Position numbers and translations under genes: made by a program. 64,000 bases of DNA, taken from JBFXAN01 sp050184225 (GTDB taxonomy: Bacteria > Chloroflexota > Dehalococcoidia > CAUJGQ01). Below are positions 46,254 to 55,379 of this stretch, piece by piece. Positions within the stretch are counted from its first letter, which is position 1; the number at the start of each line of letters is the position of its first letter. The notes beneath the pieces were generated by a model that worked only from the letters and a program-made list of their open reading frames with translations, searched no databases and had not been told where the DNA came from. The DNA is taken from assembly GCA_050184225.1 (NCBI GenBank), contig JBFXAN010000012.1, positions 1 through 64,000 of the forward strand, given 5' to 3'.

Positions 46254-46487
46254 ATGACCACACTCGATCGCATTACGGTCGATCCGGACCGCCTCAACGG
46301 ACAGCCGTGCATTCGCGACCTGCGACTGACGGTGCGGCGTGTGTTGGAGGCGCTGGCCCTCTATCCCGTCCGGGCTGACCTGTTTCGTGAATATCCGGAA
46401 CTCGAAGAAGAGGACATCCGTCAGGCGCTCGAATATGCTGCCGCCTATCTGGACGATCGGATTGTCGAACTCACTCCTGTTCGATGA
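46254..46487 (+). CDS. DUF433 antitoxin-like protein
   Basis: 77 residues from ATG 46254. LDRITVDPDRLNGQPCIRDL and the conserved REYPELEEEDIRQALEYAA are DUF433 hallmarks (VapB-like antitoxin with an HTH). Its stop overlaps the next ATG by four bases (ATGA). The pair DUF433-DUF5615 is a known toxin-antitoxin arrangement. It is divergent from regulator 1. Confidence 0.85.
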   Translation: MTTLDRITVDPDRLNGQPCIRDLRLTVRRVLEALALYPVRADLFREYPELEEEDIRQALEYAAAYLDDRIVELTPVR

Positions 46488-46852
46488 AGTTCCTGCTCGA
46501 TCAAGGCGTGCCACGCACGGCCGCTGCACTGCTGCGTGCCGCGGATATCGACGCTGTGCATACAGGTGAAGTTGGACTAGGAACCGCAACGGATACAGCC
46601 ATCCTTCAGTTCGCTCATTCCGCGGGTTTCGTGGTGGTCACGCTGGATGCGGACTTTCACGCTCTGCTCGCTCACTCTGGTGCAACATCTCCGTCGGTGG
46701 TCCGGATTCGTCAAGAGCGACTCGTTGCAGAAACCGTCGTCGGGATTGTTCGCGCGGTCATTCGTGAGGTTGCAAATGAACTGCAGCAGGGCGCGGCGGT
46801 CACGGTTCAGGCCAGCAGAGTGCGTGTACGTCGGCTACCCATCATTCGCTGA
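46484..46852 (+). CDS. DUF5615 PIN-like toxin
   Basis: 122 residues beginning MKFLLDQGVPRTAAALLR, the DUF5615 signature. The Asp residues in FLLDQG and VVVTLDADFHAL mark the PIN-like nuclease active site. It is translationally coupled to the upstream DUF433 gene and is presumed to be an RNase toxin neutralised by it. It ends 9 bases before the convergent regulator 2. Confidence 0.85.
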   Translation: MKFLLDQGVPRTAAALLRAADIDAVHTGEVGLGTATDTAILQFAHSAGFVVVTLDADFHALLAHSGATSPSVVRIRQERLVAETVVGIVRAVIREVANELQQGAAVTVQASRVRVRRLPIIR

Positions 46853-46861
46853 CCAGATGGC

Positions 46862-49777
46862 CTAGGAGAGGCCCTGGCGGAAGGCGTAGGCGGTGGCTTC
46901 GGCGCGGCTTCGGGCGCCGATCTTGGCGTAGATGCGGGCGGTGTGGTTTTCGACGGTGCGGACGCTGAGGACGAGGGTGTCGGCGATCTCCTGGTTGCTT
47001 TTGCCTGTCGCCAGGAGACGGAGGACTTCGACTTCGCGTGTCGAGAGGCCGTCGGGGTAGGCCGGCATCCGACCATCGCTGGGGACGACGCGGTGCTTCA
47101 AAGCTCGGGCGCGGTCCAAAGACGGCGTCATGCCCATCTGCTGGAACTCGCCGATGGCGAAGTCGAGGTGTGTGAGGGCATTGGGTTGTTCGTCGGTGGC
47201 GCCGGCAAGCAGGAGTTCGGCCAGGTGCAGACGGGTGAGGGCGATCTCGGGGCGGAAGCGGATGCGGGCGCAGGACTTCAATGCCTGCTCGTAGTAGGTT
47301 CGCGCCGCCACGGGGTCGCCGAGGAGTGCGGCCGCCGTACCCAGGTGGCGGGCGGGGCAGGTGAGGGTGAACCCGATCGATGAGAGTGCGGCGACGGGCC
47401 GGAGGTGATCGGCAAGGATGGCGGCGGTCTCTCGATCCTCGACCAGGACAGCGGTCTCCAACACCCAGACCGCGATGTCGATCGCAAGCTCACCTTCTCG
47501 GAGAGAACTCTTGAACGTCTCAAGGAACGTGCAGAGTTCCTGCTCCGCCTCTGACTTCCGTCCCATATGCGCCAGGCATGCCATGCGGGTCCAGGGCCAC
47601 ACGATCAGCGGGAGGGCTTCCGCCGCTCGTCCGAGATGGATGAGCGGCCGCGTGGTGACGCGCTCGGCAAAGACACGGCCCAGACGCGACATCCCTAACT
47701 CATCCGCGCGTTCGATGAGACGCTCGCCGCTTCCAGCCGCGGCTTCGAGCCGGCCGTCAACGGTGTCGAACGGCGTCTGGCCCACGATATTCGATGCGGC
47801 GATCTCCAGGAAAGGATTCCGGGTGCGTGCCGCCAGCGTGCGAAACTCGTGTGACATCGCTTCGGCCCGAACGCGGTCGCCCTGATCGAGGAACTTGCCG
47901 CTGCCGGGGCCGAGCAGGTTGGCCAGCGTTCGCAGATGAACGCCGTCTCGGGAGTGTTGCATCAGTTCGATCGCCAGTTGATAGACATCGTGCGTACGAA
48001 GCGGCGCCCACTCATAGGCGAGGAGCACGACGGACGCGGCGAACAGCGCCTCGTCATCGTTCAACTCGCGGGCGAGGTCCACGGCACGCCAGGCAAGGTT
48101 CCAGGACTTGCGCGGCCGGCCGGCCAACCGCGCGACCACGGCGAGGGCGGAATCGGCACGCACGCGGGCGGCGGAATCCGGTGCGGCATGACGATCCGCC
48201 TGTTCCGCCCAGAAGCGGTACTCGGGGGTCGCGGCCATCTCGAAGCTGCCGATGAGGAACAGCGCATCCAGCGCCATCTGGCAGACCTGGGAGGCGCGAT
48301 CAGCGTCACCGACGGATTCAGCCGCGTGCAGCGCGTCCGGCGCGACTTCGTCCACGGTGCGACTGGGTTCGCCGGTGTTGTTGAGGGTGTGACCGAGGGC
48401 GAGCAGGAGGTCGCAGCGTGCCGCCGCGTCAGTCGGGTCCGTGAGGTCCAATGCCGCCTGCAGGTGCGCCGTCGCTTCCTCCCAGGCGAAGACCTCGATG
48501 GCGTGCTCGGCCGCCGCCCGAGTGTACTCCAGTCGTTTGTCGGAAGCGGCGGCAGCGCCCGCCGCTTGAAAGTGGAGCGCGAGCGCACCGGCGTGCGGCC
48601 CGAGCCGAGCCGCGTGGACACCCTCGATCGCCTCAGCCGCCCGCAGGTGCAGATGTTGCCGGCGTGGCAGACTCAGTCCGGCGAGGATTGTCTCGCGGAT
48701 CAGCGCGTGGGTGAAGCGATACCCTCCGTCATCCTCGCGGAGCAGTCCCGCGCCCTCGGCCTGTTCCAGCGCCGCGACGAGTCGTGAGTCCGGCTGGATC
48801 TCACCCATGGCGGCGAGCAGATCGAGCGCAAATCCGGCGCCGAGGATGGCACCGGCGCGCAGCAGCGCGTTGGCATCGGCGTCGAGGCGTGCGAGCCGGC
48901 GGCCGATCACTTCGCGAACTCCTTCAGGGATGCCCCACTCCGCGACCGCTGTGCTGGTGTCGGTCAGGTCGCGTCCCTCGCCGCGGAGGTGCTGCACCAC
49001 TTCCTCGACGAAGAACGGATTCCCGTCAGTGCCCCGCTCGACCGCGGCGGTAACGGCAGCGGCGGGTAGGGCGCCCGCCAGCCCCTCGATCAGGGCGGCG
49101 ACATCTTCAAGAGAGAGGGCGCCGAGTGTGAGCCGCTCTGCCCGGCGCTCGCGGCGCAGATCGGCGAGTACGTCGACGAGTGGATGTGTGCGCTCCAGGT
49201 CGGTCGTGCGGAATGTGGCGACGACGAGGAGCGGGGCGTCGGCGATTCCGCGAACGAGGTGCTGGAGGAGGAGCACGGTTGGTTTATCTGCCCAGTGCAG
49301 ATCTTCGAGTACGAACAGAAGTCGCTGCTGCCGGGCGATCGACTGGACGAAGGCGGTCATGCTCTCAAAGAGATGATAGCGTGCGTGTTCCGGATCGGCG
49401 GTCTGAGCAACAGGCAGATCGGGAAGCCGGTCACGTATTTCGGGGAGGAGGAGTGCGACTGCCGCCGCGTTCCTACTCAACTGCTGGCGCAACGCTTCCG
49501 CCGACTCGCCATTGACGTGGCCGCGCAGCGGCTCGACAAAGGGTACATATGGCGGCATACCCTCCGCGTCGAATGCATGTCCGATCAGCACTTGCCAACC
49601 ATCAGCCCGCGCGCGTCGCGTCAGTTCGGTAACCAGGCGGGTCTTACCGATCCCCGGTTCGCCGCCGACGAGTACCACGCCGCCCGCGCCCCGACCGGCC
49701 GCGTCGAGGCGTTCCAGGAGAAACCGCAACTCACGCTGCCGGCCGACCAAAGGGGTGTGAGTGGACCGTCCGGGCAT
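46862..49777 (-). CDS. Large ATPase-LuxR transcriptional regulator 2
   Basis: 971 residues from ATG 49777 (an in-frame start at 49798 adds seven). The AAA/STAND ATPase has THTPLVGRQRELRFLLERLD, Walker A VGGEPGIGKTRLV and LLFVLEDLHWADKPTVLLLQ. A TPR-like helical middle and a C-terminal LuxR HTH follow. It is a MalT-like/AAA_16 signal integrator. The HTH coding DNA is identical to that of regulator 1 over 115 bases (46916-47030 against 43599-43713). Confidence 0.88.
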   Translation of the reverse strand: MPGRSTHTPLVGRQRELRFLLERLDAAGRGAGGVVLVGGEPGIGKTRLVTELTRRARADGWQVLIGHAFDAEGMPPYVPFVEPLRGHVNGESAEALRQQLSRNAAAVALLLPEIRDRLPDLPVAQTADPEHARYHLFESMTAFVQSIARQQRLLFVLEDLHWADKPTVLLLQHLVRGIADAPLLVVATFRTTDLERTHPLVDVLADLRRERRAERLTLGALSLEDVAALIEGLAGALPAAAVTAAVERGTDGNPFFVEEVVQHLRGEGRDLTDTSTAVAEWGIPEGVREVIGRRLARLDADANALLRAGAILGAGFALDLLAAMGEIQPDSRLVAALEQAEGAGLLREDDGGYRFTHALIRETILAGLSLPRRQHLHLRAAEAIEGVHAARLGPHAGALALHFQAAGAAAASDKRLEYTRAAAEHAIEVFAWEEATAHLQAALDLTDPTDAAARCDLLLALGHTLNNTGEPSRTVDEVAPDALHAAESVGDADRASQVCQMALDALFLIGSFEMAATPEYRFWAEQADRHAAPDSAARVRADSALAVVARLAGRPRKSWNLAWRAVDLARELNDDEALFAASVVLLAYEWAPLRTHDVYQLAIELMQHSRDGVHLRTLANLLGPGSGKFLDQGDRVRAEAMSHEFRTLAARTRNPFLEIAASNIVGQTPFDTVDGRLEAAAGSGERLIERADELGMSRLGRVFAERVTTRPLIHLGRAAEALPLIVWPWTRMACLAHMGRKSEAEQELCTFLETFKSSLREGELAIDIAVWVLETAVLVEDRETAAILADHLRPVAALSSIGFTLTCPARHLGTAAALLGDPVAARTYYEQALKSCARIRFRPEIALTRLHLAELLLAGATDEQPNALTHLDFAIGEFQQMGMTPSLDRARALKHRVVPSDGRMPAYPDGLSTREVEVLRLLATGKSNQEIADTLVLSVRTVENHTARIYAKIGARSRAEATAYAFRQGLS

Positions 49778-50039
49778 CGTGGCCTCCGACCGAGACATCT
49801 GATTTGCTCACAGCCGGATTGTACGGCTTCAGCGCGCTCGCGGAGGTGATGAAGTTGGCATGTGTCAGGGGCAATCGATGGCCCGCCGCCATCGGAGCGG
49901 AAGGAAGCCAAGCAAGTTGGCGAACAATGACACGTTGACGGTGATCTGATCGGTGCCGGCTGGTGGTGTCGTTATGTGGGTGCGACGCTCCGATAGAGTC
50001 AGTGCGAGTGGACCGGAATTGCCGGCGGCGGCTGGTGTG

Positions 50040-50426
50040 TCAGCGGATGAGACGGATCTCGACGCTGATGGTGAGGGACTGCCAAGTCCGGTCGGCGGTC
50101 ACGACCGGGAGATTCCTGCCTTGTGCAAGCGCCAAGCACGCGCGGTCGCCAAGTGAGAGTCCCGCCTCCCGTGTGACCGGCCGCAACATACCGGCACGAA
50201 GTGCTTGATCGGTATCGAAGGCAACGATTTGCAGGACGAGTCGCGCTAATCGTGCCCGGATCTCGCGCTCAGGAATCCCCCGATCAGCAAGCTTTGCCAC
50301 GACCTCAGAGAAATTGACACTGCTGATCAGAGCGCCGGCAGCGACCACCGACGCAGCTTCGGCGGCGCCCGGTTCGTTCTGAACCAAGGTCAGGACCGCG
50401 GAAGAGTCGACCACACTGTTACTCAC
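50040..50426 (-). CDS. vapC: PIN-domain toxin (VapC family)
   Basis: 128 residues, GTG start overlapping the antitoxin gene by 8 bases. PIN acidic residues are in VVDSSAVL, SVNFSEVVAKL, GLSLGDRACLALA and VVTADRTW. The complete set suggests an active Mg-dependent RNase toxin. It is paired with the AbrB-like antitoxin gene upstream. The 241 bp between it and regulator 2 (49799-50039) holds no gene. Confidence 0.87.
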   Translation of the reverse strand: MSNSVVDSSAVLTLVQNEPGAAEAASVVAAGALISSVNFSEVVAKLADRGIPEREIRARLARLVLQIVAFDTDQALRAGMLRPVTREAGLSLGDRACLALAQGRNLPVVTADRTWQSLTISVEIRLIR

Positions 50427-50763
50427 GGGCTGCCTCAGCGCGGCGCTCGGCGATTAGTTCCTCGCTGAGTGAGTGGCCTTCTGGTACAAACGAGCGCACC
50501 CACTCCTGGACGCGTCGAATCGATTCGTCGATCGAGACGACCCGAACTTCACCTTCTTCGAGGGAGAGCACGACTACCTCGCCGGGCTGCCATCCGAGCG
50601 CGCGTCGAAACTCGGCAGGGATCACGATCCGGCCGCCTACGTCGACTTTCGTCCGGACATGCTGGGTGCTCCCAGTCTCTCGGTTCTGAGGGTGCGTGTC
50701 ATGGACACCCTCTACCGGGGTTTTGTCGCGCGGACCATTTGGTATGTCCTCCACTTCTGGCAT
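50419..50763 (-). CDS. vapB: AbrB/VapB-type antitoxin
   Basis: 114 residues. A SpoVT-AbrB swapped-hairpin domain lies at about 37-80 (VRTKVDVGGRIVIPAEFRRA, then LGWQPGEVVVLSLEEGEVR), and a helical toxin-binding tail follows. The 36-residue polar N-terminal extension is longer than usual. No closer SD-supported start was found. Its end overlaps the PIN gene by 8 bases. Confidence 0.83.
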   Translation of the reverse strand: MPEVEDIPNGPRDKTPVEGVHDTHPQNRETGSTQHVRTKVDVGGRIVIPAEFRRALGWQPGEVVVLSLEEGEVRVVSIDESIRRVQEWVRSFVPEGHSLSEELIAERRAEAARE

Positions 50764-50798
50764 GAATCAATTCTATACCATCAGATCAGCATCATGGA

Positions 50799-51695
50799 TC
50801 ATGCGCCGTCGAGGAGTAGCCGGTCGAGCAGCGCCTCCAAGTCTTCGTCGCCGTAGAAGCGGATGACGATGCGACCGCCTTTGCGCGATCGTTCGAGGCG
50901 TACCTGAGTGCCGAGTGAGCGTTGCAGGCGGTCTTCCAGGTCGGCGAGGAGCGGGTCGGTGGGGCGCTTCGGCGTGGTCTCGTGCGGCGGCCGTTCGTCC
51001 GTCTCTGCTGCGCCACGCAACCGGCGCACGAGTTCTTCGGTCTGGCGGACGGTGAGGTCGCGGGCGATCACCTCCTGCCAGGCGTGGAGGCGGCGGTCGT
51101 CGTCGGGGAGGCCGAGGAGGGCGCGGGCGTGGCCTTCGCTGATCTCGCCGGCGGCAAGGCTTGCACGGATCGCCTCGGGGAGACTTTGCAGTCGTAGGGT
51201 GTTGGCGACGGCGGTGCGGCTCTTGCCCGCCCGCTCGGCGACGGCTTCCTGTGTCAGTCCAAACTCGTCGATCAACTGGCGGTAGGCGTCAGCCTCCTCC
51301 AGGGGATTGAGATCGGCGCGCTGGATGTTTTCGATCAGGGCGAGTTCGAGCAGATCCTGATCCGTCGCTTCACGGACCACAACCGGCACCCGGGTCAGTC
51401 CGACGGCACGCGCCGCGTGGAGCCGCCGTTCCCCGGCGATCAACTGGTAGCTGACACCGCCGCCATCTGTGATGCGACGCGAGACGACGAGCGGCTGAAT
51501 GATGCCATGGGTCCGCACGCTTTCGGCCAGTTCATCCAGCGCGGCGGGTTGGATCTGGGCGCGTGGTTGGCGGGGATTGGGGGCGATCAGGTCGATATCG
51601 ACCTCGTCAGCGCCGCCGGTCTGCGGCAGCAACGAACCGAGGCCGCGCCCCAGGCCGAAGCGCGACGAGCGGGGTGTGGAATTCTCATTGGTCAT
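50799..51695 (-). CDS. parB: Chromosome-partitioning protein ParB
   Basis: 298 residues. N-terminal RFGLGRGLGSLLPQ is the usual ParA-contacting region. The CTPase/ParB motifs are PNPRQPR, HGIIQPLVVS, IAGERRLHAARAVG and ENIQRADLNPLEEA; an HTH (LTQEAVAERAGKSRTAVANT) and a C-terminal dimerisation region follow. It loads at parS and segregates the origin region. Unusually it is separated from parA by a plus-strand NTPase gene. Confidence 0.93.
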   Translation of the reverse strand: MTNENSTPRSSRFGLGRGLGSLLPQTGGADEVDIDLIAPNPRQPRAQIQPAALDELAESVRTHGIIQPLVVSRRITDGGGVSYQLIAGERRLHAARAVGLTRVPVVVREATDQDLLELALIENIQRADLNPLEEADAYRQLIDEFGLTQEAVAERAGKSRTAVANTLRLQSLPEAIRASLAAGEISEGHARALLGLPDDDRRLHAWQEVIARDLTVRQTEELVRRLRGAAETDERPPHETTPKRPTDPLLADLEDRLQRSLGTQVRLERSRKGGRIVIRFYGDEDLEALLDRLLLDGA

Positions 51696-51819
51696 GGGTC
51701 ATCTGGTCCTTGCGCTGCAACCGGCGATCGGGAAGGGGTGGTGAGTTTTATCAGCGTCAGTAGACCGGATCGCGCGGGCCGCGACAATCTTCGATGAGGG
51801 ACAGCGGTGAAAACGGGAT

Positions 51820-51843
51820 GAACTGAGCCGAACGGCTCAGTTC
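51820..51843. promoter_or_regulatory. Perfect 24-bp palindrome between parB and the NTPase gene
   Basis: GAACTGAGCCG, AA, CGGCTCAGTTC: 11-base arms with a 2-base centre, 125 bases upstream of the parB start and 135 bases before the NTPase ATG. No gene ends here, so it is not a terminator. It could be an operator for the divergent genes or an unusual partition site. No canonical parS (TGTTTCACGTGAAACA) was seen in the window. Confidence 0.7.
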
Positions 51844-51977
51844 TCATGTCAGCGTGGCATAGGAACGCCGTGCGGGCAACGGACGAATGGGCGATGGTGC
51901 GCGGGCGGTGGATGCCGCATGCTGACGGTCGGTCGTCCTTGACAGATGGACGACAACCCTCGATGGAGGCTCCTCAC

Positions 51978-52649
51978 ATGATACGCCATGCACCACTCAG
52001 CCGCGTGCTCTGGATCGGCGGCGCGCAGTGGTCGGGCAAGACATCGGTGGCCCAGCTGCTAGCCGCGCGCCATCCACTGCTGCTCTATGTCTACGATTAC
52101 CACGACGCACGCTCCCATGCCGATCGCTCCTGCGCCGATCCCGAACGGTTCCCGCATAGCCATGCCTTTCTCGCAGCGCTGGACCGCAACCCGGACGACG
52201 TATGGGTGACGCCATCGCCGGATGTAATGGCGGCGGACGCACGGCATAGCTTCCGCGAGCGGTTCGCGATGGTATGCGAAGACCTCGCGGCGCTGCCGGC
52301 GGGGGTGCCGGTGCTGGCCGAGGGTTGGGGACTGCGGCCAGACCTGATCGCGCCGCTGCTGGATGACCGGAGACGCGCCGTCTTCCTCGTGCCGACCGAA
52401 GACTTTCGAGAGCGGCAGGTGCGGACGTTGCCTCGTGCCGGACGGCTCCAAACGCCGGGCGTCTCTGATCCTGATCGGGCACAGCGCAACCGCGTCGAAC
52501 GTGACCGGCTGCTCGCGCGGGATGTCGTGGAGTCGGCAACCCGGCTCGGACTGCGTGTGATCACGGTGGACGGCAGTCAATCGGTGGCGGAGGTCGCCGC
52601 GCTGGTTGAGGCGCAGTTCCGACCCTTCCTGCCCCCGTGGCGCTACTGA
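51978..52649 (+). CDS. P-loop NTPase / small-molecule kinase-like protein
   Basis: 223 residues from ATG 51978, with GGAGG eight bases upstream; longer starts are unsupported. Walker A is WIGGAQWSGKTSVAQLLA. The following acidic residues (YVYDYHDARSHAD) and the C-terminal VERDRLLARDVVESATRLGL fit a nucleotide-kinase-like fold. The substrate is unknown. It sits between parB and parA on the opposite strand, possibly a late insertion into the par locus. Confidence 0.75.
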   Translation: MIRHAPLSRVLWIGGAQWSGKTSVAQLLAARHPLLLYVYDYHDARSHADRSCADPERFPHSHAFLAALDRNPDDVWVTPSPDVMAADARHSFRERFAMVCEDLAALPAGVPVLAEGWGLRPDLIAPLLDDRRRAVFLVPTEDFRERQVRTLPRAGRLQTPGVSDPDRAQRNRVERDRLLARDVVESATRLGLRVITVDGSQSVAEVAALVEAQFRPFLPPWRY

Positions 52650-52660
52650 GGAGCGCCGGC

Positions 52661-53443
52661 TCAGAGATGGCGTCTGCTCGCGACCGAGCGATGTTCCTGT
52701 GCGATCACTTCGTCGGCGAGGGAGCGGTAGGCGCGGGCGCCGGGGGAGGAGGGGTCGTAGTCGAGGATCGAGCGGCCATGGCTCGGGGCCTCGCTGAGGC
52801 GGACGGAGCGGGGAACGACGGTGCGGTAGGTTTGGCTGAAGTGGCGGCGCACTTCGGTGACCACATCCTGGGCGAGGTTGGTGCGGGCGTCGAACATGGT
52901 CATGACCAGCCCGCGCAGGCGCAGCGATGGGTTCAACCGCTGGCGCACCAGTTCGAGCGTCCGTGCCAGGTGGCTCAGACCCTCCAGCGCCAGATACTCG
53001 CACTGCACCGGCACGATCACCTCGTCGGCGGCGGTGAGCGCGTTCACGGTCAGCAGGCCGAGCGAGGGCGGACAGTCGACGAGGACATAGTCGAAGTGGC
53101 CGCGCACGTCGGCCAGCGCCCGCCGCAGGCGTTGCTCGCGGTCCTCGACCGCCACCAGCTCGATCTCGGCGCCGGCCAGGTCACGCGAGGCGGGCAGGAG
53201 TAGGACCCCGGCGGCGGTCGTTTCGTCGATCACATCCGTGGCCGGCACACCGCCGAGCAGCACCTCATAGGTATCGCGTCCGGGTTGCGCCTCGCGGCCG
53301 AGGGCGCTGCTCGCGTTCGCCTGGGCGTCCATATCGACGACGAGCACGGACCGTCCGCCGGCCGCGAGCGCGGCGCCCAGGTTGACCGTGGTGGTGGTCT
53401 TGCCGACGCCGCCCTTCTGATACGCGAACGCGATGACGGTCAT
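52661..53443 (-). CDS. parA: Chromosome-partitioning ATPase ParA/Soj
   Basis: 260 residues. The deviant Walker A motif is YQKGGVGKTTTTVNLGAALA, with DMDAQANASSALG and VDCPPSLGLLTVNAL. It forms ATP-dependent sandwich dimers on DNA and works with ParB. Its ATG overlaps the end of the pfkB gene by four bases (ATGA), so it is translated with the kinase in a trmB-pfkB-parA unit and not with parB. Confidence 0.93.
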   Translation of the reverse strand: MTVIAFAYQKGGVGKTTTTVNLGAALAAGGRSVLVVDMDAQANASSALGREAQPGRDTYEVLLGGVPATDVIDETTAAGVLLLPASRDLAGAEIELVAVEDREQRLRRALADVRGHFDYVLVDCPPSLGLLTVNALTAADEVIVPVQCEYLALEGLSHLARTLELVRQRLNPSLRLRGLVMTMFDARTNLAQDVVTEVRRHFSQTYRTVVPRSVRLSEAPSHGRSILDYDPSSPGARAYRSLADEVIAQEHRSVASRRHL

Positions 53444-54357
53444 CGGCGGGTTCCGTCCGGCAGCATCTGGGGATCGACCTCACGAGCGTGCCCGACCGCG
53501 CGCAGCCGTACGAGCGTGTCCTCCCGGGTCGGCGTCAGCGGGCCGCGCGTCTCCACGGATAGGCCGGCGACGGCGGCAGCGAATCGAGCGGCGTCGATCG
53601 GATCCGCCCCCTCGTCCTGGGCGACCATGAACGCCGCCGCGAAACTATCGCCGGCGCCGGTTGGGTCGATCTCGTCGACCGGCGCCGCGGGCACGGACCA
53701 CCAACGGCCTTCCATGTGGATCTTCGCGCCACGCCGCCCGGCCGTCAGCACGACCACGGGCACCGTTGTCAGCCATGCCGGCGGCACCGCACGTCCGGCC
53801 GCGCCGGCGAGGTCCTCTTCCGAGAGAAAGAGCACGCGGGTGCGGCGGAGCACCGGCAGGGCGTCCCACGCATCCGGCGCCATCAGCGTCACACGGCCGT
53901 CTGCATCCGTCCGGCGCAGAAAGCCCTGGGCGCAGACACCCACGCTCCCGCTGAACCGGGCCGCAAGCGCCGGCGTCACCTCATGGTAGACCGGCCCGAG
54001 CAGCACGACGCGGGCATCCGCCCACGCGGTGGGCAGCGTCTCCGGCGGGATCGCCGTTCCCACCGCTGGGAGATACTGAACGCGATGGCCGTCCGCCGTG
54101 TAGATGTTCTCGAACGATGTCGCCTCCGGCGCGTCCGCCCGTGCCACGGCGATCTCCGCGGCGAGACCGGCCGTCACGACATCGGCGGGCGCCGCCGTGA
54201 CGACGCCGACCCGCCGGCCCAGGCCCCGTGCCACTGCCGCCGCGTAGACAGCGGTGCCGCCTGACACCCAACCGTCCGGCGTTTGGTCACGGGTCACATT
54301 CCCGCAGACGACGAAGTCAGCCGCGGCGTGCGGGGTGCGACGTGCTGAGTTCGCCAT
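53440..54357 (-). CDS. PfkB-family carbohydrate kinase
   Basis: 305 residues from ATG 54357; GTG 54390 is an alternative. N-terminal FVVCGNVTRDQTPDGWVSGG with the Gly-rich sugar-binding region, and the C-terminal anion-hole motif IDPTGAGDSFAAAF with the catalytic Asp, define the family. The substrate may be a sugar or nucleoside. It lies 34 bases after trmB and is coupled to parA. Confidence 0.88.
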   Translation of the reverse strand: MANSARRTPHAAADFVVCGNVTRDQTPDGWVSGGTAVYAAAVARGLGRRVGVVTAAPADVVTAGLAAEIAVARADAPEATSFENIYTADGHRVQYLPAVGTAIPPETLPTAWADARVVLLGPVYHEVTPALAARFSGSVGVCAQGFLRRTDADGRVTLMAPDAWDALPVLRRTRVLFLSEEDLAGAAGRAVPPAWLTTVPVVVLTAGRRGAKIHMEGRWWSVPAAPVDEIDPTGAGDSFAAAFMVAQDEGADPIDAARFAAAVAGLSVETRGPLTPTREDTLVRLRAVGHAREVDPQMLPDGTRR

Positions 54358-54391
54358 ATTGGTCCCTGTTCCCGCTTGATTATCCCACACT

Positions 54392-55258
54392 CTATCCGTC
54401 GCTCCGCAACCGCCGCCGGATTCGCTCCAGCCAGGAGCGCCGCCCGCTATCGGCCAGCGGCGGCCCGTTCAGCGCCAGTTGCGCCGGGCGGTCGATCGCG
54501 GTGAGCAAGCCGGCGCCGAGGCTGCGAGCGATCTCGCTTGCGGCGATGCCGTCGCGCACCGAGGCGGCAGCCATCTGCACCATCGCCGGATGGTGGGTGA
54601 CGAACCCGCTGGCGCGCCGGCCGTGGCTGAGGTCGGCGCCGAGCGCCTCCTCGTCATCGACGACGACGAGCAGCCACTGCTCGTGCGCCGGGCCGTCGAT
54701 GTCATGGCGAAAGAGCGCGCCCTCACAGCTGCCGCATGGCGCGGGACAGGCGCGCTGGCACAGGGTCGTCACTAGCACGCCACGCTCAACCGCATTCCGG
54801 ACCGCGTCCGCCAGCGGCAGTGCGGTCGAGGGCGTCACGGCGAGCACCACCTGTGCGGTCGCGGACTCCACCATGGCCCGTGCCCGTGCCAGCAGCTCGG
54901 CTTGATCGGCGACCGCCGCGGTGACCGGCTCCGTCACATCAGCGCCCAGCCGTTGCAGGGAGCCGGCGGCGCCGTCCAGACGTTCACGGTAACCGCGGGC
55001 GAGCCGCTCCAGCAACTCCGCCGCCGGACGAGCGGCATAGCGGGAGCCGCGGCCGGCGGCGAAGGCGGTCACGGCGCCACGCTCTTCCAGCCGTTGCAAC
55101 GCCGGATAGACGTTCGGCCGTGGCACGCCCGAGCGCTTGCTCACCTCATAGCCGCTCAGCGGCCCATCCGCGAGCAGCGTCACATACACCCGCGCCTCGT
55201 AATCGCCGAACCCGAGGGTGGTGAGCTGTCCGACCGCGTCCTGTACGGAGTTGTTCAT
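54392..55258 (-). CDS. TrmB-family transcriptional regulator with a Cys cluster
   Basis: 288 residues from ATG 55258; the longer frame to 55486 covers the promoter region. A TrmB winged HTH (LTTLGFGDYEARVYVTLLAD, SKRSGVPRPNVYPALQRLEE) is followed by an effector domain. That domain contains CQRACPAPCGSCEG, four Cys that could bind a metal or sense redox state. Palindromic GTTGTTCATACAAC covers its own start, so it may be autoregulated. It is divergent from the redox gene cluster and may control it. Confidence 0.83.
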   Translation of the reverse strand: MNNSVQDAVGQLTTLGFGDYEARVYVTLLADGPLSGYEVSKRSGVPRPNVYPALQRLEERGAVTAFAAGRGSRYAARPAAELLERLARGYRERLDGAAGSLQRLGADVTEPVTAAVADQAELLARARAMVESATAQVVLAVTPSTALPLADAVRNAVERGVLVTTLCQRACPAPCGSCEGALFRHDIDGPAHEQWLLVVVDDEEALGADLSHGRRASGFVTHHPAMVQMAAASVRDGIAASEIARSLGAGLLTAIDRPAQLALNGPPLADSGRRSWLERIRRRLRSDG

Positions 55259-55267
55259 ACAACTACT
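55250..55267. promoter_or_regulatory. Operator-like palindrome at the trmB start
   Basis: GTTGTTCATACAAC (55250-55263) is an exact inverted repeat (GTTGT/ACAAC) across the trmB start codon. ACAACTACT (55259-55267) also reads as the half-site of the 55380-55403 palindrome. This layout fits autoregulation. Confidence 0.55.
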
Positions 55268-55379
55268 GTCCTGGGCAGTGCGACCGCCGTCAAGCATCGC
55301 GGGCCGTAGCCCGACCTGTCTCTTTGGACAGGTGGTGGACTGGCCGCCTTGCCGGCGCACGCTGCTGAGCCTGTCGTAA

